64,000 bases of DNA from Gemmatimonadaceae bacterium (GTDB lineage: Bacteria > Gemmatimonadota > Gemmatimonadetes > Gemmatimonadales > Gemmatimonadaceae): NCBI GenBank assembly GCA_035533015.1, contig DATLUQ010000044.1:1-64000 (forward strand). The letters are read 5' to 3'. The notes below the pieces were generated by a model. The model worked only from the letters and a program-made list of their open reading frames with translations, did no database searches and was not told where the DNA came from. The translations under genes and the position numbers were made by a program. Shown in pieces: positions 51,874 through 61,758 of this stretch (positions within the stretch are counted from its first letter, which is position 1; each line of letters begins with the position of its first letter).

Positions 51874-53985
51874 CTAGAACGCGGCGATGTCGCGGAATGC
51901 GGCCTTGAACGTCTCCACCTGAGGCAGAATGGCGTCTTCGAGTTGCGGCGCGTATCCGACGAACGTGTCGGCGCTCGCCACGCGCTTCACCGGGGCGTCC
52001 AGCCATGGGAAACATTCGTCGGCGATGGCGGCGGCGATCTCCGCGCCGTAGCCCCACGACAGCGAATCCTCGTAGGCAACGATCACGCGCGACGTCTTCT
52101 TCACACTCGCATACACCGAGTCGCGATCCCACGGCGAGAGCGTCCGCAGGTCGATCACCTCGACGCTCAACCCCGTCTCTTCGGCCGACTGGTTGGCCGC
52201 CATGAAGGCGCGATGAACCGTGGCGCCGTAGGTCACGACGGTTATGTCGGTGCCTTCGCGCACGACCTTGGCCTTGCCGAACGGGATCATGAAGTTCGGT
52301 CCGGGATACGCCGCCTTGTTGTAGGTCTGGCGATACAGGTGCTTGTGCTCGAGAAAGAGCACCGGGTCTTCGCAGCGAATGGCGGTGCGGAGCAGACCGT
52401 TGGCGTCGAGCGCCGTGGCCGGGCACACGACGCGCAGCCCTGGCGTGTGGGTGAACAGGGAAGCACCGGTCTGGGAGTGGTAGATGGCGCCGCGGATGTA
52501 GCCGCCGTAGGTGGTGCGCACCACCACGGGCGAGGTGAACTGCCCGTTGGACCGCCACCGCATGGTGGCTAGCTCGTTGCGGAGTTGCATGTAGGCCGGC
52601 CAGATGTAATCGAAGAACTGGATCTCGACTACGGGCTTGAACCCACGCAGCGCGAGACCGATCGCGCGACCGACGATATTGGCCTCGGCCAGCGGCGAGT
52701 TGAAGACGCGGTCGCTGCCGAACTCCTTCTGCAGCCCCCACGTGACTTTGAACACGCCGCCCTTGCCCTTGACCTTGTCCAGATACTCGTCGCGCGATAC
52801 GTCGGCCACGTCCTCGCCGAACACCAGCATCTTGGCGTTGCGGCGCATCTCGTCCTTCATGCACGCGTTGAGCAGGTCCACCATCGTCGTCTCATTGCCC
52901 GAGAATTGGGGGTCGTCCTCGGTGTCGAACTGTTCCGAGGTGGGATCGACGTCCTCGGAATAGACATGCTGGTAGACGGTCTCGGCCCCCGGCTGCGGCT
53001 GGGCCAGCGCGTCGTCGGTGGCGGCCAATACCTCCGCGTCCACCTCTTCCTGGATCCTGGCAAGATCCTTCTCGGTCGCCAGGCCTTCTGCCACGAGCCA
53101 TTTGGGGAACTGGGTGACCGGGTCGCGCGCGGCATCGGCGTCGCGCTCCTTGGGCGGCCGGTACATGACCTCGTCGTCGGACAGGGAGTGTGAGTACGGA
53201 CGAATCACATGTGCGTGAACCAGCGCCGGCCCCTTGCGCTTGCGGGCATGGTCCACGGCCTTCTGCATGGCGGCGTACGATGCGAGCAGGTCGCATCCAT
53301 CCACCTCCTGCACGAACAGGCCGGGAAACCCGCCCACGATCTTGGAAATGCTGCCGCCAGCCGTGTTCACCTCGACCGGCACCGAGATCGCGTACCCGTT
53401 GTCCTCCACCAGATAGACGATGGGGAGTTTCAGGTTGGTCGCTGTGTTGAGCGACTCCCAGAACTCGCCCTCACTGGTCGTGCCGTCGCCGGTGGTGACG
53501 AGCACGACCTCGTCTTTCTCGAACCCTTCGGTGATGCCGAGCAGTCTGGCGCGGAGGGTGGCCTCGGCGGTGCCCACGGCCTGCAAGAACTGCGTGCCGG
53601 TGGGCGAGGAGACCGAGACGACGTTCAGTTCCTTCATGCCCCAGTGGCTCGGCATCTGGCGGCCACCCGAGTTCGGATCGGCGGCGGCGCCCACGGCGGA
53701 GTAGAGCATCTGGGCCGCCGTCTCGCCCAGCTCAAGGCACAGCGCCCGGTCGCGGTAGTACAGGAAGAACCAGTCGTGGGCGGGCTTCAACACCATACCG
53801 GCGGCGGTGAGCACCGCCTCGTGCCCCGCGCCCGAGATCTGGAAGAAGATCTTGTTCTGGCGTTTGAGCTGGATCTCCTTGTCGTCGAGCCGGCGCGACA
53901 GGAGCATCGTCTTATACGCGGCGAGAAGCTGGCTGCGCGACAGGACCTGCGCGCCGCGGCGCTCCGCTTTGGTCGAAGTAGCCAT
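51874..53985 (-). CDS. 2-oxoacid dehydrogenase E1 component, fused alpha-beta subunits
   Basis: The protein has 703 aa. The alpha half (about 1-330) carries thiamin diphosphate binding [20 protein letters not shown] with a later EDNGYAISV; the beta half (about 365-700) has [57 protein letters not shown] and [10 protein letters not shown]. The fusion of the two E1 chains into one gene is found in several phyla. The substrate could be branched-chain 2-oxoacids, pyruvate or acetoin. The E2 and E3 partners are not in this window. Start ATG is at 53985. Confidence 0.92.
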   Translation of the reverse strand: MATSTKAERRGAQVLSRSQLLAAYKTMLLSRRLDDKEIQLKRQNKIFFQISGAGHEAVLTAAGMVLKPAHDWFFLYYRDRALCLELGETAAQMLYSAVGAAADPNSGGRQMPSHWGMKELNVVSVSSPTGTQFLQAVGTAEATLRARLLGITEGFEKDEVVLVTTGDGTTSEGEFWESLNTATNLKLPIVYLVEDNGYAISVPVEVNTAGGSISKIVGGFPGLFVQEVDGCDLLASYAAMQKAVDHARKRKGPALVHAHVIRPYSHSLSDDEVMYRPPKERDADAARDPVTQFPKWLVAEGLATEKDLARIQEEVDAEVLAATDDALAQPQPGAETVYQHVYSEDVDPTSEQFDTEDDPQFSGNETTMVDLLNACMKDEMRRNAKMLVFGEDVADVSRDEYLDKVKGKGGVFKVTWGLQKEFGSDRVFNSPLAEANIVGRAIGLALRGFKPVVEIQFFDYIWPAYMQLRNELATMRWRSNGQFTSPVVVRTTYGGYIRGAIYHSQTGASLFTHTPGLRVVCPATALDANGLLRTAIRCEDPVLFLEHKHLYRQTYNKAAYPGPNFMIPFGKAKVVREGTDITVVTYGATVHRAFMAANQSAEETGLSVEVIDLRTLSPWDRDSVYASVKKTSRVIVAYEDSLSWGYGAEIAAAIADECFPWLDAPVKRVASADTFVGYAPQLEDAILPQVETFKAAFRDIAAF

Positions 53986-54369
53986 AGTTGGATCCGTTCG
54001 AGTGCAGACGGCGCGCGGCCGGGGCCGCGCGGGTCGAGACGGTACAGCGTTGTAAAGCTAGTCGCGACGTTCGGAGTCGGACAGTCGGACGGTCCCCGAG
54101 GCCAGGCCCGTGGCGCACGTGGGGGAAAATGACTCTTGCGCGTGGCCGCGCAGTATCACATTTATGGGCCGGCGGGCACAGGGTCCGTTTCACGCCAACC
54201 GGAGGCGCATGAGCACGCGGGTCCGACAGCGATCATTCGACTGTCCCGTGCGGGCGCGCGAGCGCCGCATCTGCTCTGCCATCCGAAGCCGGCCGCTCCA
54301 GGCCGTTGCGACACCCCGCGAAGGGACTTCCGTCCCGTCGCGGGGTGTCTTCTCTTTCAGCGAGGTGAA
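53986..54369. other. 384-bp intergenic stretch with a hairpin leader
   Basis: No convincing gene. The left part is the 5' region of the E1 gene on the minus strand. The right part, from about 54135, looks like a plus-strand leader ending in the strong hairpin at 54310-54349. A weak -35/-10-like pair (TTGCGC at about 54134, CATTTA 17 bp later) could start it. No tRNA, 6S, SRP or RNase P signature was found. A small RNA or attenuated leader is possible. Confidence 0.45.
54310..54349 (+). terminator. long hairpin upstream of the HNH gene (terminator/attenuator candidate)
   Basis: A 12-bp stem, GACACCCCGCGA (54310-54321) with TCGCGGGGTGTC (54338-54349), contains an inner stem GGGAC/GTCCC and a TTCC tetraloop. 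It is followed by TTCTCTTTC. It ends ~10 bp before the ribosome site of the HNH gene, so it stands between any promoter upstream and that gene. It may stop most transcripts or fold to control translation. Confidence 0.7.
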
Positions 54370-54774
54370 ATGTCCGGCCGTCGGCACTATCACCACGTCT
54401 CCCTCCCCCGTGTCCCGCGCGCGCCGCGCCGCGCCCGCCGGACGCATCCTGCCCAACAGAAGCGCGCGCTCAAGCGTGCGGCCATGCGCGACTGCGGCCG
54501 CCGCTGCGTGTACTGCGGGACGTGCCTCGACTTCGAGTACGCCACGCTGGACCACGTGTACCCGCTCGCGAAGGGGGGCACCCACTATCCGGGCAACCTC
54601 GTCCTGGCCTGCTGTCGCTGTAATCGACTGAAGAGCGACATGCTTCCGCACGAATTCTTCGCCCGGTTTCCGTGGGCGGGGATGAACTTCATTCGCTACG
54701 CGAGAACGGTGCATCGGGCACTCAAGCGGTGCGCCCGCCGGGCGGTGAGTCTCGCGTATGCCGAAGCGGCGTAA
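54370..54774 (+). CDS. HNH endonuclease domain protein
   Basis: The protein has 134 aa. A basic N-terminus leads to the HNH motif: CVYCGTC, then LDHVYPLAKGGTHYPGNLVLACCRCNRLK (in two parts: LDHVYPLAKGG, NLVLACCRCN). The histidines, asparagine and two CxxC pairs bind a structural zinc and the catalytic metal. This is the common short HNH_5 type, which acts as a nicking or restriction-like nuclease. AGGTG lies 4 nt before the ATG at 54370. The upstream leader is unusual. Confidence 0.85.
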   Translation: MSGRRHYHHVSLPRVPRAPRRARRTHPAQQKRALKRAAMRDCGRRCVYCGTCLDFEYATLDHVYPLAKGGTHYPGNLVLACCRCNRLKSDMLPHEFFARFPWAGMNFIRYARTVHRALKRCARRAVSLAYAEAA

Positions 54775-54865
54775 ACGGCGAAAACACGATCACTGAAACC
54801 TGCAGGCCGCGAGCGCCGTGCGCTGACGACTCTCGGCTCCCAGCTTGCCGGGGCAGTTGCCGGGC

Positions 54866-56692
54866 TCAGTAGTCCACGGGCCGAAGGTAACTCTCGCCGA
54901 TCGCAGTCGGACTGAGCATGGCGACCGTCGGCAGCTTGCGCTTCCAGTGCGTGCGCGCCACGCGTTTCTGCACGAGCGCCACCTCGGCCGGGTCAAGTCC
55001 TCGGGCCACGAGGTCAGCCTCGGAGTAGCCGCACAGGAACCAGTTGAGGATCTCGTCGGCCCGGGCATAGCTGATCCCGAAATCCGCCTCGTCGGTCTGC
55101 CCGGCCACGAGGTCGGCGGTCGGGGGCTTGTCGACGATGACGTCGGGCACACCCAGATGCCGGGCCAGCGTCCACACCTGCGTCTTGAAGAGATCGCCGA
55201 GCGGATTGACCGGCGGGGCATCGTCGGCGTGCCAGGTGAAGTAGCCGAACATGCGCTCGGTCTTGTTCCCGGTACCAAGGGGAATGGCCGTATCGCGAGC
55301 CGAGAGGTCGAACAGCACGATCATCCGCATGCGCGCCATGACGTTGCCGCGTCGCTGCGGATCGGCGTCGGGCGTCGTCTGCAGGTAGCCGTCCACGCCG
55401 GCGGTGATGTCCACCGTGCGGCCTTCGATGCCGAGGCGGTCGATCACGAGTTGGCCATGGGCGCTGCTCTCGGCGCTCGATGTGCGGTAGGGCATGCGAA
55501 CGCCGATCACGTTCTCCGGTCCAAGAGCGCGCGCAGCGAGGAACGCCGTGACCGCCGAGTCGACGCCGCCCGACACGCCGACCAGCGCCTTGGCGTAACC
55601 GCGTTGCCGCACCTCGTCACGCAGGAACTCAACCAGCCAACGCTCGGTGAGCGCCGGATCGATCTCCAACGGCACCGGTGGCCGCTGCACGGCGTTGCCG
55701 TCGACCACCAAGACCGGCGTTGCCGGAGCCGGCGCGGTGCCGCGCGCGGGTACGTTCCTTAGGACGGCGGGGTCGTACGAGATCGTGGCCGGCACGCGGC
55801 GCTCCACGCGCTCCATCGACGCGCGCAGATGTGGGGCCATCACCTCGAGGTCGGCAAGCAGCGGCTGGTCGGCGCGCGCCCGCGCCACGTCGGCGAAGTC
55901 GAGAGCGTAGGTCACCAGCGCTTCCGTCCACAGAGGCCCGCGCACCAGCACCTCCCCCTTGGGGCCGGCGATCATCGACGCGCCGGGAAACATGCGTCCG
56001 CCCTCGCTTCCGGCGAGATTGGCCAAAATCACGAACGCGCCGTGCTCGTCCGCCATGTCGCGGGCCAGCCGCTCCCAACGGCTCACGCTCGCCGGGACGC
56101 CCGAGCCGTCGCTCTCGAGCCATGGCCCGCGCGCTGGCGGGGCGGTGGGCACGAACAGCACCTGGGCGCCGTCCAGGGCGGCCACCGTGGCCGTCATGCT
56201 GTGCCATGCGTCCTCGCAGATGAGTATCGCCGCGCGTCCCCACGGAGCGTCGAAGGCGCGAATTTCCCGCCCGCGCTCTACGAAGCGCTCTTCGTCGAAC
56301 AGCCCGTACGTCGGCAGGAACATCTTCCGATGCACATGGCGAATCACCGGCTCGGTGTTCCCCACCGTCACATACGCACCGCTGTTGTAGAGCTTTCCGT
56401 TCCACGATTCGTAGAATCCGATGACCACGTCCAGCGTGCTGTCCCCCGGCACCGCAGCGCGATAGGTGCGCTGCAGGTCGGCGGCCAACGTCCCTGCAGT
56501 CACCGCGTGCTCCCGGACGCCGCCCTCCAGGAAATACCCGGTGAGCGCCGACTCGGGCAGGCAGAGCACCTGCGGGCGGGGCTGCTCGGCGTCGACCTGG
56601 GCGAACAGCCCGCGTAGCCGTGCCAGGTTGCCGTCGTAGTCGCCCTTGCGCGGTCGGAACTGTGCGAGGGCTAGGTGGAGGAGTGCGGTCAT
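54866..56692 (-). CDS. nadE: glutamine-dependent NAD+ synthetase
   Basis: The protein has 608 aa. The N-terminal nitrilase-type glutaminase domain has the catalytic Glu47 in LPESALTGYF, Lys in HRKMFLPTYGLFDEERF and Cys in ILICEDAWHSM. The C-terminal synthetase has the P-loop ALVGVSGGVDSAVTAFLAA and LGTGNKTERMFGYFTWHADD. It converts deamido-NAD to NAD with ammonia taken from glutamine. Start ATG 56692 fits the family length. It is divergent from the penicillin-binding protein gene, 74 bp apart. Confidence 0.94.
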   Translation of the reverse strand: MTALLHLALAQFRPRKGDYDGNLARLRGLFAQVDAEQPRPQVLCLPESALTGYFLEGGVREHAVTAGTLAADLQRTYRAAVPGDSTLDVVIGFYESWNGKLYNSGAYVTVGNTEPVIRHVHRKMFLPTYGLFDEERFVERGREIRAFDAPWGRAAILICEDAWHSMTATVAALDGAQVLFVPTAPPARGPWLESDGSGVPASVSRWERLARDMADEHGAFVILANLAGSEGGRMFPGASMIAGPKGEVLVRGPLWTEALVTYALDFADVARARADQPLLADLEVMAPHLRASMERVERRVPATISYDPAVLRNVPARGTAPAPATPVLVVDGNAVQRPPVPLEIDPALTERWLVEFLRDEVRQRGYAKALVGVSGGVDSAVTAFLAARALGPENVIGVRMPYRTSSAESSAHGQLVIDRLGIEGRTVDITAGVDGYLQTTPDADPQRRGNVMARMRMIVLFDLSARDTAIPLGTGNKTERMFGYFTWHADDAPPVNPLGDLFKTQVWTLARHLGVPDVIVDKPPTADLVAGQTDEADFGISYARADEILNWFLCGYSEADLVARGLDPAEVALVQKRVARTHWKRKLPTVAMLSPTAIGESYLRPVDY

Positions 56693-56766
56693 ATGCCGTA
56701 TAAGCATCGCGGGAGGTGACGCGCCGGGCAACCATGGGACCCCGCGCGGGTATCTTATCAGGAAGA

Positions 56767-58842
56767 ATGCCCAATCCGACGACACTTGCCGGCATGAGGA
56801 CCGGCCGACGATTGGCGCTGGTCGGCGCGATGATGTTCGTGGCCGGCTCGGCGCGCGCCCAACAGAGCGAGTCGATCGCTTGCGCCCCGCGCCTGGGTCC
56901 CACGCCCGGCGAGGCCTGGCAGATCGTGCCGTTACCACAATCGTCGCTCGTGTTCGCGCGCGACGGCTCCCTGATTGGCGAGATCGGCACCGACTGGCGC
57001 ACCAGCATCGCGCTCTCCACGCTGCCCAAGTACGTCCCCGAAGCGTTCATCGCCGTGGAGGACAAGCGGTTCTACGAGCACAACGGCGTGGACCTCGTGG
57101 GAATCGCCGGCGCGCTCAAGGACGTCGTTACCGAAGGGGATGTGCGTGGCGCCAGCACGATCACCCAGCTCGTCGTCGGCAACATGCACCCCAATCTCAT
57201 CAACCGGCGCGATCGCAGTATCTCGCGCAAGCTTCACGAGCAGGCGGCGGCCCGCGAGATGGAGAAGCACTACAACAAAGCGCAGATTCTCGAGGCCTTT
57301 CTCAACAGCATCAACTTCGGGCATCGGTGGTGCGGCATCGAAGAGGCGGCCCGCCACTACTTCGGCAAAGACGCTTCGCAGCTCACCCTGCCCGAGGCGG
57401 CTTCGCTGGCCGCGCTGCCCAAGTCGCCGGCCGGTTATGATCCGGCGCGCCATCCCGATCGCAACAAGGATCGGCGCGATCTGATCCTCGGCCTGATGGC
57501 TGACCAGGGGTACATCACGCGGCAGGCCGCCGACCAGGCCAGAGCCACGCCGCTCGTCACCGTGCCTGACGCGGGATTCTCGGTGCGCGCCCCGTACTTC
57601 GTGGACGCCGTGGAGGAGGCCGCGAGGGCCGCCGGGGTCCCGCTGGCCAGCGGTGGCCTGCGCATCTACACCACCGACAATCCGGCGCTGCAGCGCGACG
57701 CGGAGCGGGCACTCGCGGACGGCGCCGCCAAGGTCGAAGCCCGGCCTGGTTACAAGCATCCAAAGTTCGATCCGGCGCATCCTACGCGCACGAACTATCT
57801 GCAGGGCATGGTGGTGGCCGTCGATCCCTACACCGGCGATGTCGAAGCGCTCGTCGGCGGACGGGATTACGCGGCGTCGCCGTACGATCGGGCGGTGAAT
57901 GCCCAGCGCCAGCCGGGCTCGTCGTTCAAGCCGTTCGTGTATGCCAAGGCGCTGGAGGACGGAATCACCGCGAATACGATCGTGCCCGACACGGCGCTCT
58001 CCATCACGCTGCCCAATGGCGACGTATACGAGCCCAAGGACGACGACGGGAAGTTCCTGGGTGCGATGACGATCCGCGAGGCGCTGGTCCACTCGCGCAA
58101 CTCGGTGGCGATCCAGCTCGGTCAGATGATCGGCATGGATTCGGTGGCTGCGCTCGCGCACCGCATGGGAATCGAAACACCCATCGCCGTCGTGCCGTCG
58201 AGCGCGATCGGCGCATCGGTGGTGCGGCCGCTCGACTTCGTCACGGCGTATTCGGCCTTCGCGAACAACGGGCTCGCCGTCACCCCGCGGCTGGTGACCC
58301 ATATCGATGACCGCTACGGCCGCACCGTGTATGCGGCGCCCGACAGCACGCCGGTGCGCGTGCTCGACCCGGCCGTGGCTTACATCGTACGCGACATGAT
58401 GAAGGATGTCACGGAGCGGGGCACGGGACGCGTGGCCCGCCAGATGGTCCCCGACAATATTCCGATCGCCGGCAAGACGGGCACCACGAACGACAACGTT
58501 GACGTATGGTTCGTCGGCATGACGCCGCGCTTGGTGGCCGGTGTGTGGCTGGGCTTCGACCAGAATGAGCCCATCGCGCTCGGCGTGGCCGGTGGGTCGC
58601 TTGCCGCGCCGGTGTGGGGCGAGTTGATCAGCGATTACTACGCGGGGAGGAGCGCCGGCCAGTTCCCGCCCGCGCCGGATCTGGTGTTCGCCGACTACAA
58701 CCGTGCCACTGGACAGCCGGCTGACGATCTCACGCCGCCCGACGACCTCTATACGGAGTTCTTTGTGCCCGGCACCGGGCCCACCGCCACGCGCGACGAC
58801 CCATGGAAGGTCCCACAGTGGGGGGCGCTCCTCATCCATTGA
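56767..58842 (+). CDS. class A penicillin-binding protein (PBP1A-like), divergent
   Basis: The protein has 691 aa. A signal sequence (LALVGAMMFVAGSARAQQ) with a likely cleavage site replaces the usual membrane anchor. The glycosyltransferase GT51 domain keeps EDKRFYEHNGVDL (catalytic Glu98) but the second motif is GASTITQLVVGN at 128-139 rather than the usual STITQQLxKN. The transpeptidase has SSFKPF (SxxK), SRNS (SxN) and KTGTT. It synthesises peptidoglycan. ATG 56767 follows an AGGAAGA. An in-frame upstream ATG at 56716 is unlikely. Confidence 0.88.
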   Translation: MPNPTTLAGMRTGRRLALVGAMMFVAGSARAQQSESIACAPRLGPTPGEAWQIVPLPQSSLVFARDGSLIGEIGTDWRTSIALSTLPKYVPEAFIAVEDKRFYEHNGVDLVGIAGALKDVVTEGDVRGASTITQLVVGNMHPNLINRRDRSISRKLHEQAAAREMEKHYNKAQILEAFLNSINFGHRWCGIEEAARHYFGKDASQLTLPEAASLAALPKSPAGYDPARHPDRNKDRRDLILGLMADQGYITRQAADQARATPLVTVPDAGFSVRAPYFVDAVEEAARAAGVPLASGGLRIYTTDNPALQRDAERALADGAAKVEARPGYKHPKFDPAHPTRTNYLQGMVVAVDPYTGDVEALVGGRDYAASPYDRAVNAQRQPGSSFKPFVYAKALEDGITANTIVPDTALSITLPNGDVYEPKDDDGKFLGAMTIREALVHSRNSVAIQLGQMIGMDSVAALAHRMGIETPIAVVPSSAIGASVVRPLDFVTAYSAFANNGLAVTPRLVTHIDDRYGRTVYAAPDSTPVRVLDPAVAYIVRDMMKDVTERGTGRVARQMVPDNIPIAGKTGTTNDNVDVWFVGMTPRLVAGVWLGFDQNEPIALGVAGGSLAAPVWGELISDYYAGRSAGQFPPAPDLVFADYNRATGQPADDLTPPDDLYTEFFVPGTGPTATRDDPWKVPQWGALLIH

Positions 58843-58894
58843 CGGCGCCGCGACTCCGCCGCGCCGCCGTGTGAGGCACGGGCCGGCGGGAGGG

Positions 58895-61486
58895 TCAGCC
58901 CTGCCCGGCCCCTACCATCTCGTCGGCCAGATCTTCCATCGCGTGCACGCTCTCGGCCCCGCCGCCGGCCGGCAGCAGGGCGATCGCGAATACCTCGTCC
59001 AGCGTCGTCACCGCGTGGAACGTCATCTGCTCCCGAACATCGGCCGGGATATCCTCGAGATCCGCCTCGTTGTCCTTGGGCAGAATGACGTGCGTGATCC
59101 CGGCCCGATGCGCGCCGAGCACCTTCTCCTTGAGCCCGCCGATGGGCATCACCCGGCCGCGCAACGAAGTCTCTCCTGTCATCGCGACGTCCTTGCGCAC
59201 CGGGCGGTTGGACATGGCGCTCACCAGCGCCGTGGCCATCGTCACGCCGGCCGATGGGCCGTCCTTCGGAATGGCGCCGGCCGGCACGTGGATGTGGACC
59301 TCGATCGACCCCAGCTTATCGGCCGGAATGTTGAGCAAGTCGGCGTGCGTGGCGGCGTACGTGAGCGCGGCACGCGCGCTCTCCTTCATGACGTCGCCCA
59401 GTTGCCCGGTGAGAATGAGCGACAGGCTGCCCCATCCGCTCACCTGGGTGCGGGCGTCCTCCGGCTGCGCAGGTCCCGCCCCGTACAAGCGGCGGATGGC
59501 GGCTTCGACGAACATGATGTCGCCCCCTGCGGGGGTATAGTACATGCCCGTCGCCACCCCGATCTCGCTCTCCTCGGCTGCGTGTTCCGGGTGCACCCGC
59601 GGGCGGCCGAGGAGCTGCCGCACCTCGTCGGCATCGATGAGATTGTCGTCGATCAGCGCGGTATCGCCCGCCGCCACGCGGCGGGCCACCTTCCGCGCCA
59701 CGGCGCCGATCTGCCGCTCCAACTGGCGCACGCCGCTCTCCCGGGTGTACTTGCTGACCACGGCCATCACGGCGTCATCGCTGAACGTGATCCCCTTCTC
59801 GCCCAAGCCATTCTCCTCGAGCTGGCGCGGAATGAGGTACTTCTTGGCGATTTCGGCCTTCTCGCGCTCCGTATATCCGGCAAACTCGACCACTTCCATG
59901 CGGTCGAGCAGCGGACCCGGAATGTTCTGGATCAGGTTCGCCGTGGCGACGAACAGCACTTCACTCAGGTCGAACGGAATGCCCAAGTAGTGGTCGGTGA
60001 ACGTGTCGTTCTGCGCCGGATCGAGTACCTCGAGCAACGCGCTCGCCGGATCGCCCTGGAAGCTCACGCCCAGCTTGTCGACTTCGTCTAGTAGGAACAC
60101 GGGATTCTTGGTGCCGGCCTGCTTCATCCCCTGGACGATACGACCAGGCATGGCGCCCACGTAGGTGCGCCGGTGGCCACGGATGTCGGCCTCATCCCGC
60201 GCTCCGCCCAGCGCCGCCCGCACGTATTTGCGGCCGAGCGCGCGCGCGATCGACTTGGCAATCGACGTCTTGCCCACGCCTGGCGGGCCCACGAACAACA
60301 GAATTGGGCCCTTGGCCATGGCCCGGGCTTTGGCTTCCTTGGCGTCGGTGATCGTGCGTTCGTCGTCGCCCTTGGCAAGCGACGGGGTCGCGTCTTCCTT
60401 GACGGCCTGGATCTTCACGATCGGCATCTCGCCGGTCTTCTTCAGTTCGTCGGCGATCTGCTGCGCGCGCAACTGGCGCACGGCCAGGAACTCGAGCACC
60501 CGGTCCTTCACGTCGGGCAGTCCGTAATGGTCCTCTTCGAGGATCGTCGAGGCGTTCTTGAGGTCGAGGTCGTCGTCGGACCGTGCGTTCCATGGCAATT
60601 CGGCGATCCACTCGAGATACGTGCGGATGACTTGTGCTTCCATGGACTCGCGACCCGCACGCTCCAAGCGCCCCAGCTCGCGCTCGACCTCGGCCCGCGC
60701 TTCCTTGGGTAGCTCGAGTTTGTTCAGCTTCCCGCGCAGTTCCTCGATTTCCTTCGAGGCATCATCGTCGCCCAGTTCCTTCTGGATGGCCTTCATCTGC
60801 TCGCGCAGGAACATCTCCCGCTGGCGCTCCCCCAACTCCTCCTGGACCTGCGACTTGATCTCCTCCTGCATCTCGATCATCCCGATCTGCTTCTGCACGT
60901 GCACGAGCACGCGGCGCAGCCGCTCCTCGACGCTCAGGATTTCGAGCAGCCCCTGCTTCTCCGCGGTGGGAAGATCGATGTAGCCAGCCACGAGGTCGGC
61001 GAACCGGCCCGGATCGGTGACCGAGTCGAGCACCTGATGCACGACCTCTTCCGGAAGTCCGCGTCGTTCGCCGAGTTCACCGGCGCGTTCCCGGATCTCT
61101 TTGTACAGTGCGACGAATGCCGGATCTTCTTCGTTCGCCGGCTTCATTTCCTCCACGTCCACGACGACGGCGCTCAGATAGCCCTCGTTGGAACTGTACT
61201 GGAGCGCCGTGGCGCGCTGCTCGCCGTTGAGCAGCAATTGCACGCCGCCCAATCCACGCTGGATCTGGCCGATGCGAGCCACCACGCCCATCGCGTACAG
61301 AATTTCCGGAGCCGGCTCGTCCGTGTTGTCGCGCTGGGCGACCGCGAACACCAGTCGATCAGCCTTCAAGGCTGCTTCGATCGCCCGTAGCGTCCCTGGC
61401 CGGCCGGCGGCGATCGGCGCCGTTAGCCCCGGGAAGATCACGGTCCCGCGAAGCGGCAGAACCGGCAGAGTATGGCGTTGAGCCAT
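58895..61486 (-). CDS. lon: ATP-dependent protease Lon
   Basis: The protein has 863 aa. The N-terminal LON domain starts MAQRHTLPVLPLRGTVIFPG; the AAA+ module has ILLFVGPPGVGKTSIAKSIA and VFLLDEVDKLG; the protease domain has the catalytic Ser745 in GPSAGVT and Lys788 in LKEK. It degrades misfolded and regulatory proteins in the cytosol. ATG 61486 is the start used by the family; the frame is open further upstream without resemblance. A promoter-like sequence with direct repeats precedes it. Confidence 0.96.
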   Translation of the reverse strand: MAQRHTLPVLPLRGTVIFPGLTAPIAAGRPGTLRAIEAALKADRLVFAVAQRDNTDEPAPEILYAMGVVARIGQIQRGLGGVQLLLNGEQRATALQYSSNEGYLSAVVVDVEEMKPANEEDPAFVALYKEIRERAGELGERRGLPEEVVHQVLDSVTDPGRFADLVAGYIDLPTAEKQGLLEILSVEERLRRVLVHVQKQIGMIEMQEEIKSQVQEELGERQREMFLREQMKAIQKELGDDDASKEIEELRGKLNKLELPKEARAEVERELGRLERAGRESMEAQVIRTYLEWIAELPWNARSDDDLDLKNASTILEEDHYGLPDVKDRVLEFLAVRQLRAQQIADELKKTGEMPIVKIQAVKEDATPSLAKGDDERTITDAKEAKARAMAKGPILLFVGPPGVGKTSIAKSIARALGRKYVRAALGGARDEADIRGHRRTYVGAMPGRIVQGMKQAGTKNPVFLLDEVDKLGVSFQGDPASALLEVLDPAQNDTFTDHYLGIPFDLSEVLFVATANLIQNIPGPLLDRMEVVEFAGYTEREKAEIAKKYLIPRQLEENGLGEKGITFSDDAVMAVVSKYTRESGVRQLERQIGAVARKVARRVAAGDTALIDDNLIDADEVRQLLGRPRVHPEHAAEESEIGVATGMYYTPAGGDIMFVEAAIRRLYGAGPAQPEDARTQVSGWGSLSLILTGQLGDVMKESARAALTYAATHADLLNIPADKLGSIEVHIHVPAGAIPKDGPSAGVTMATALVSAMSNRPVRKDVAMTGETSLRGRVMPIGGLKEKVLGAHRAGITHVILPKDNEADLEDIPADVREQMTFHAVTTLDEVFAIALLPAGGGAESVHAMEDLADEMVGAGQG

Positions 61487-61517
61487 GCGAATCACATGCT
61501 CCGAGAAGAGGGTAGCG

Positions 61518-61545
61518 ACACTACCAATGATCACTACCGAGTCAA
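61518..61545 (-). promoter_or_regulatory. lon promoter candidate with overlapping direct repeat
   Basis: On the minus strand a -35-like TTGACT (61545-61540) and a -10-like TAGTGT (61523-61518) are 16 bp apart. The spacer contains the repeat GGTAGTG twice, 6 bp apart (61532-61538 and 61519-61525), one copy overlapping the -10 region. This may be a regulatory site for heat or stress control. Weak by consensus and not confirmed. Confidence 0.35.
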
Positions 61546-61758
61546 TGCACGGTCCGTTCCAGAATTCTGGCGACACGACCTAAGTGAGTGCGGACATGCA
61601 CTTAGTCACCATTGGCCGCGAGTCCGTCGCCCCACTGTGGGGGCCCGTCCTGTGGAGTTACGACACCCTGGCGGGATTTGCAACTTCGACCCGCTACTCT
61701 GACGTAGTGACACTGCCGAACCGGCGCGTCCTTTCCAGAAGTACCCAGTCGTGCTAAG

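Noticed and set aside
56932-58839. 635-aa minus-strand frame antisense to the penicillin-binding protein
   Set aside because: No motif, arginine- and histidine-rich shadow composition, complete overlap with a recognised gene.
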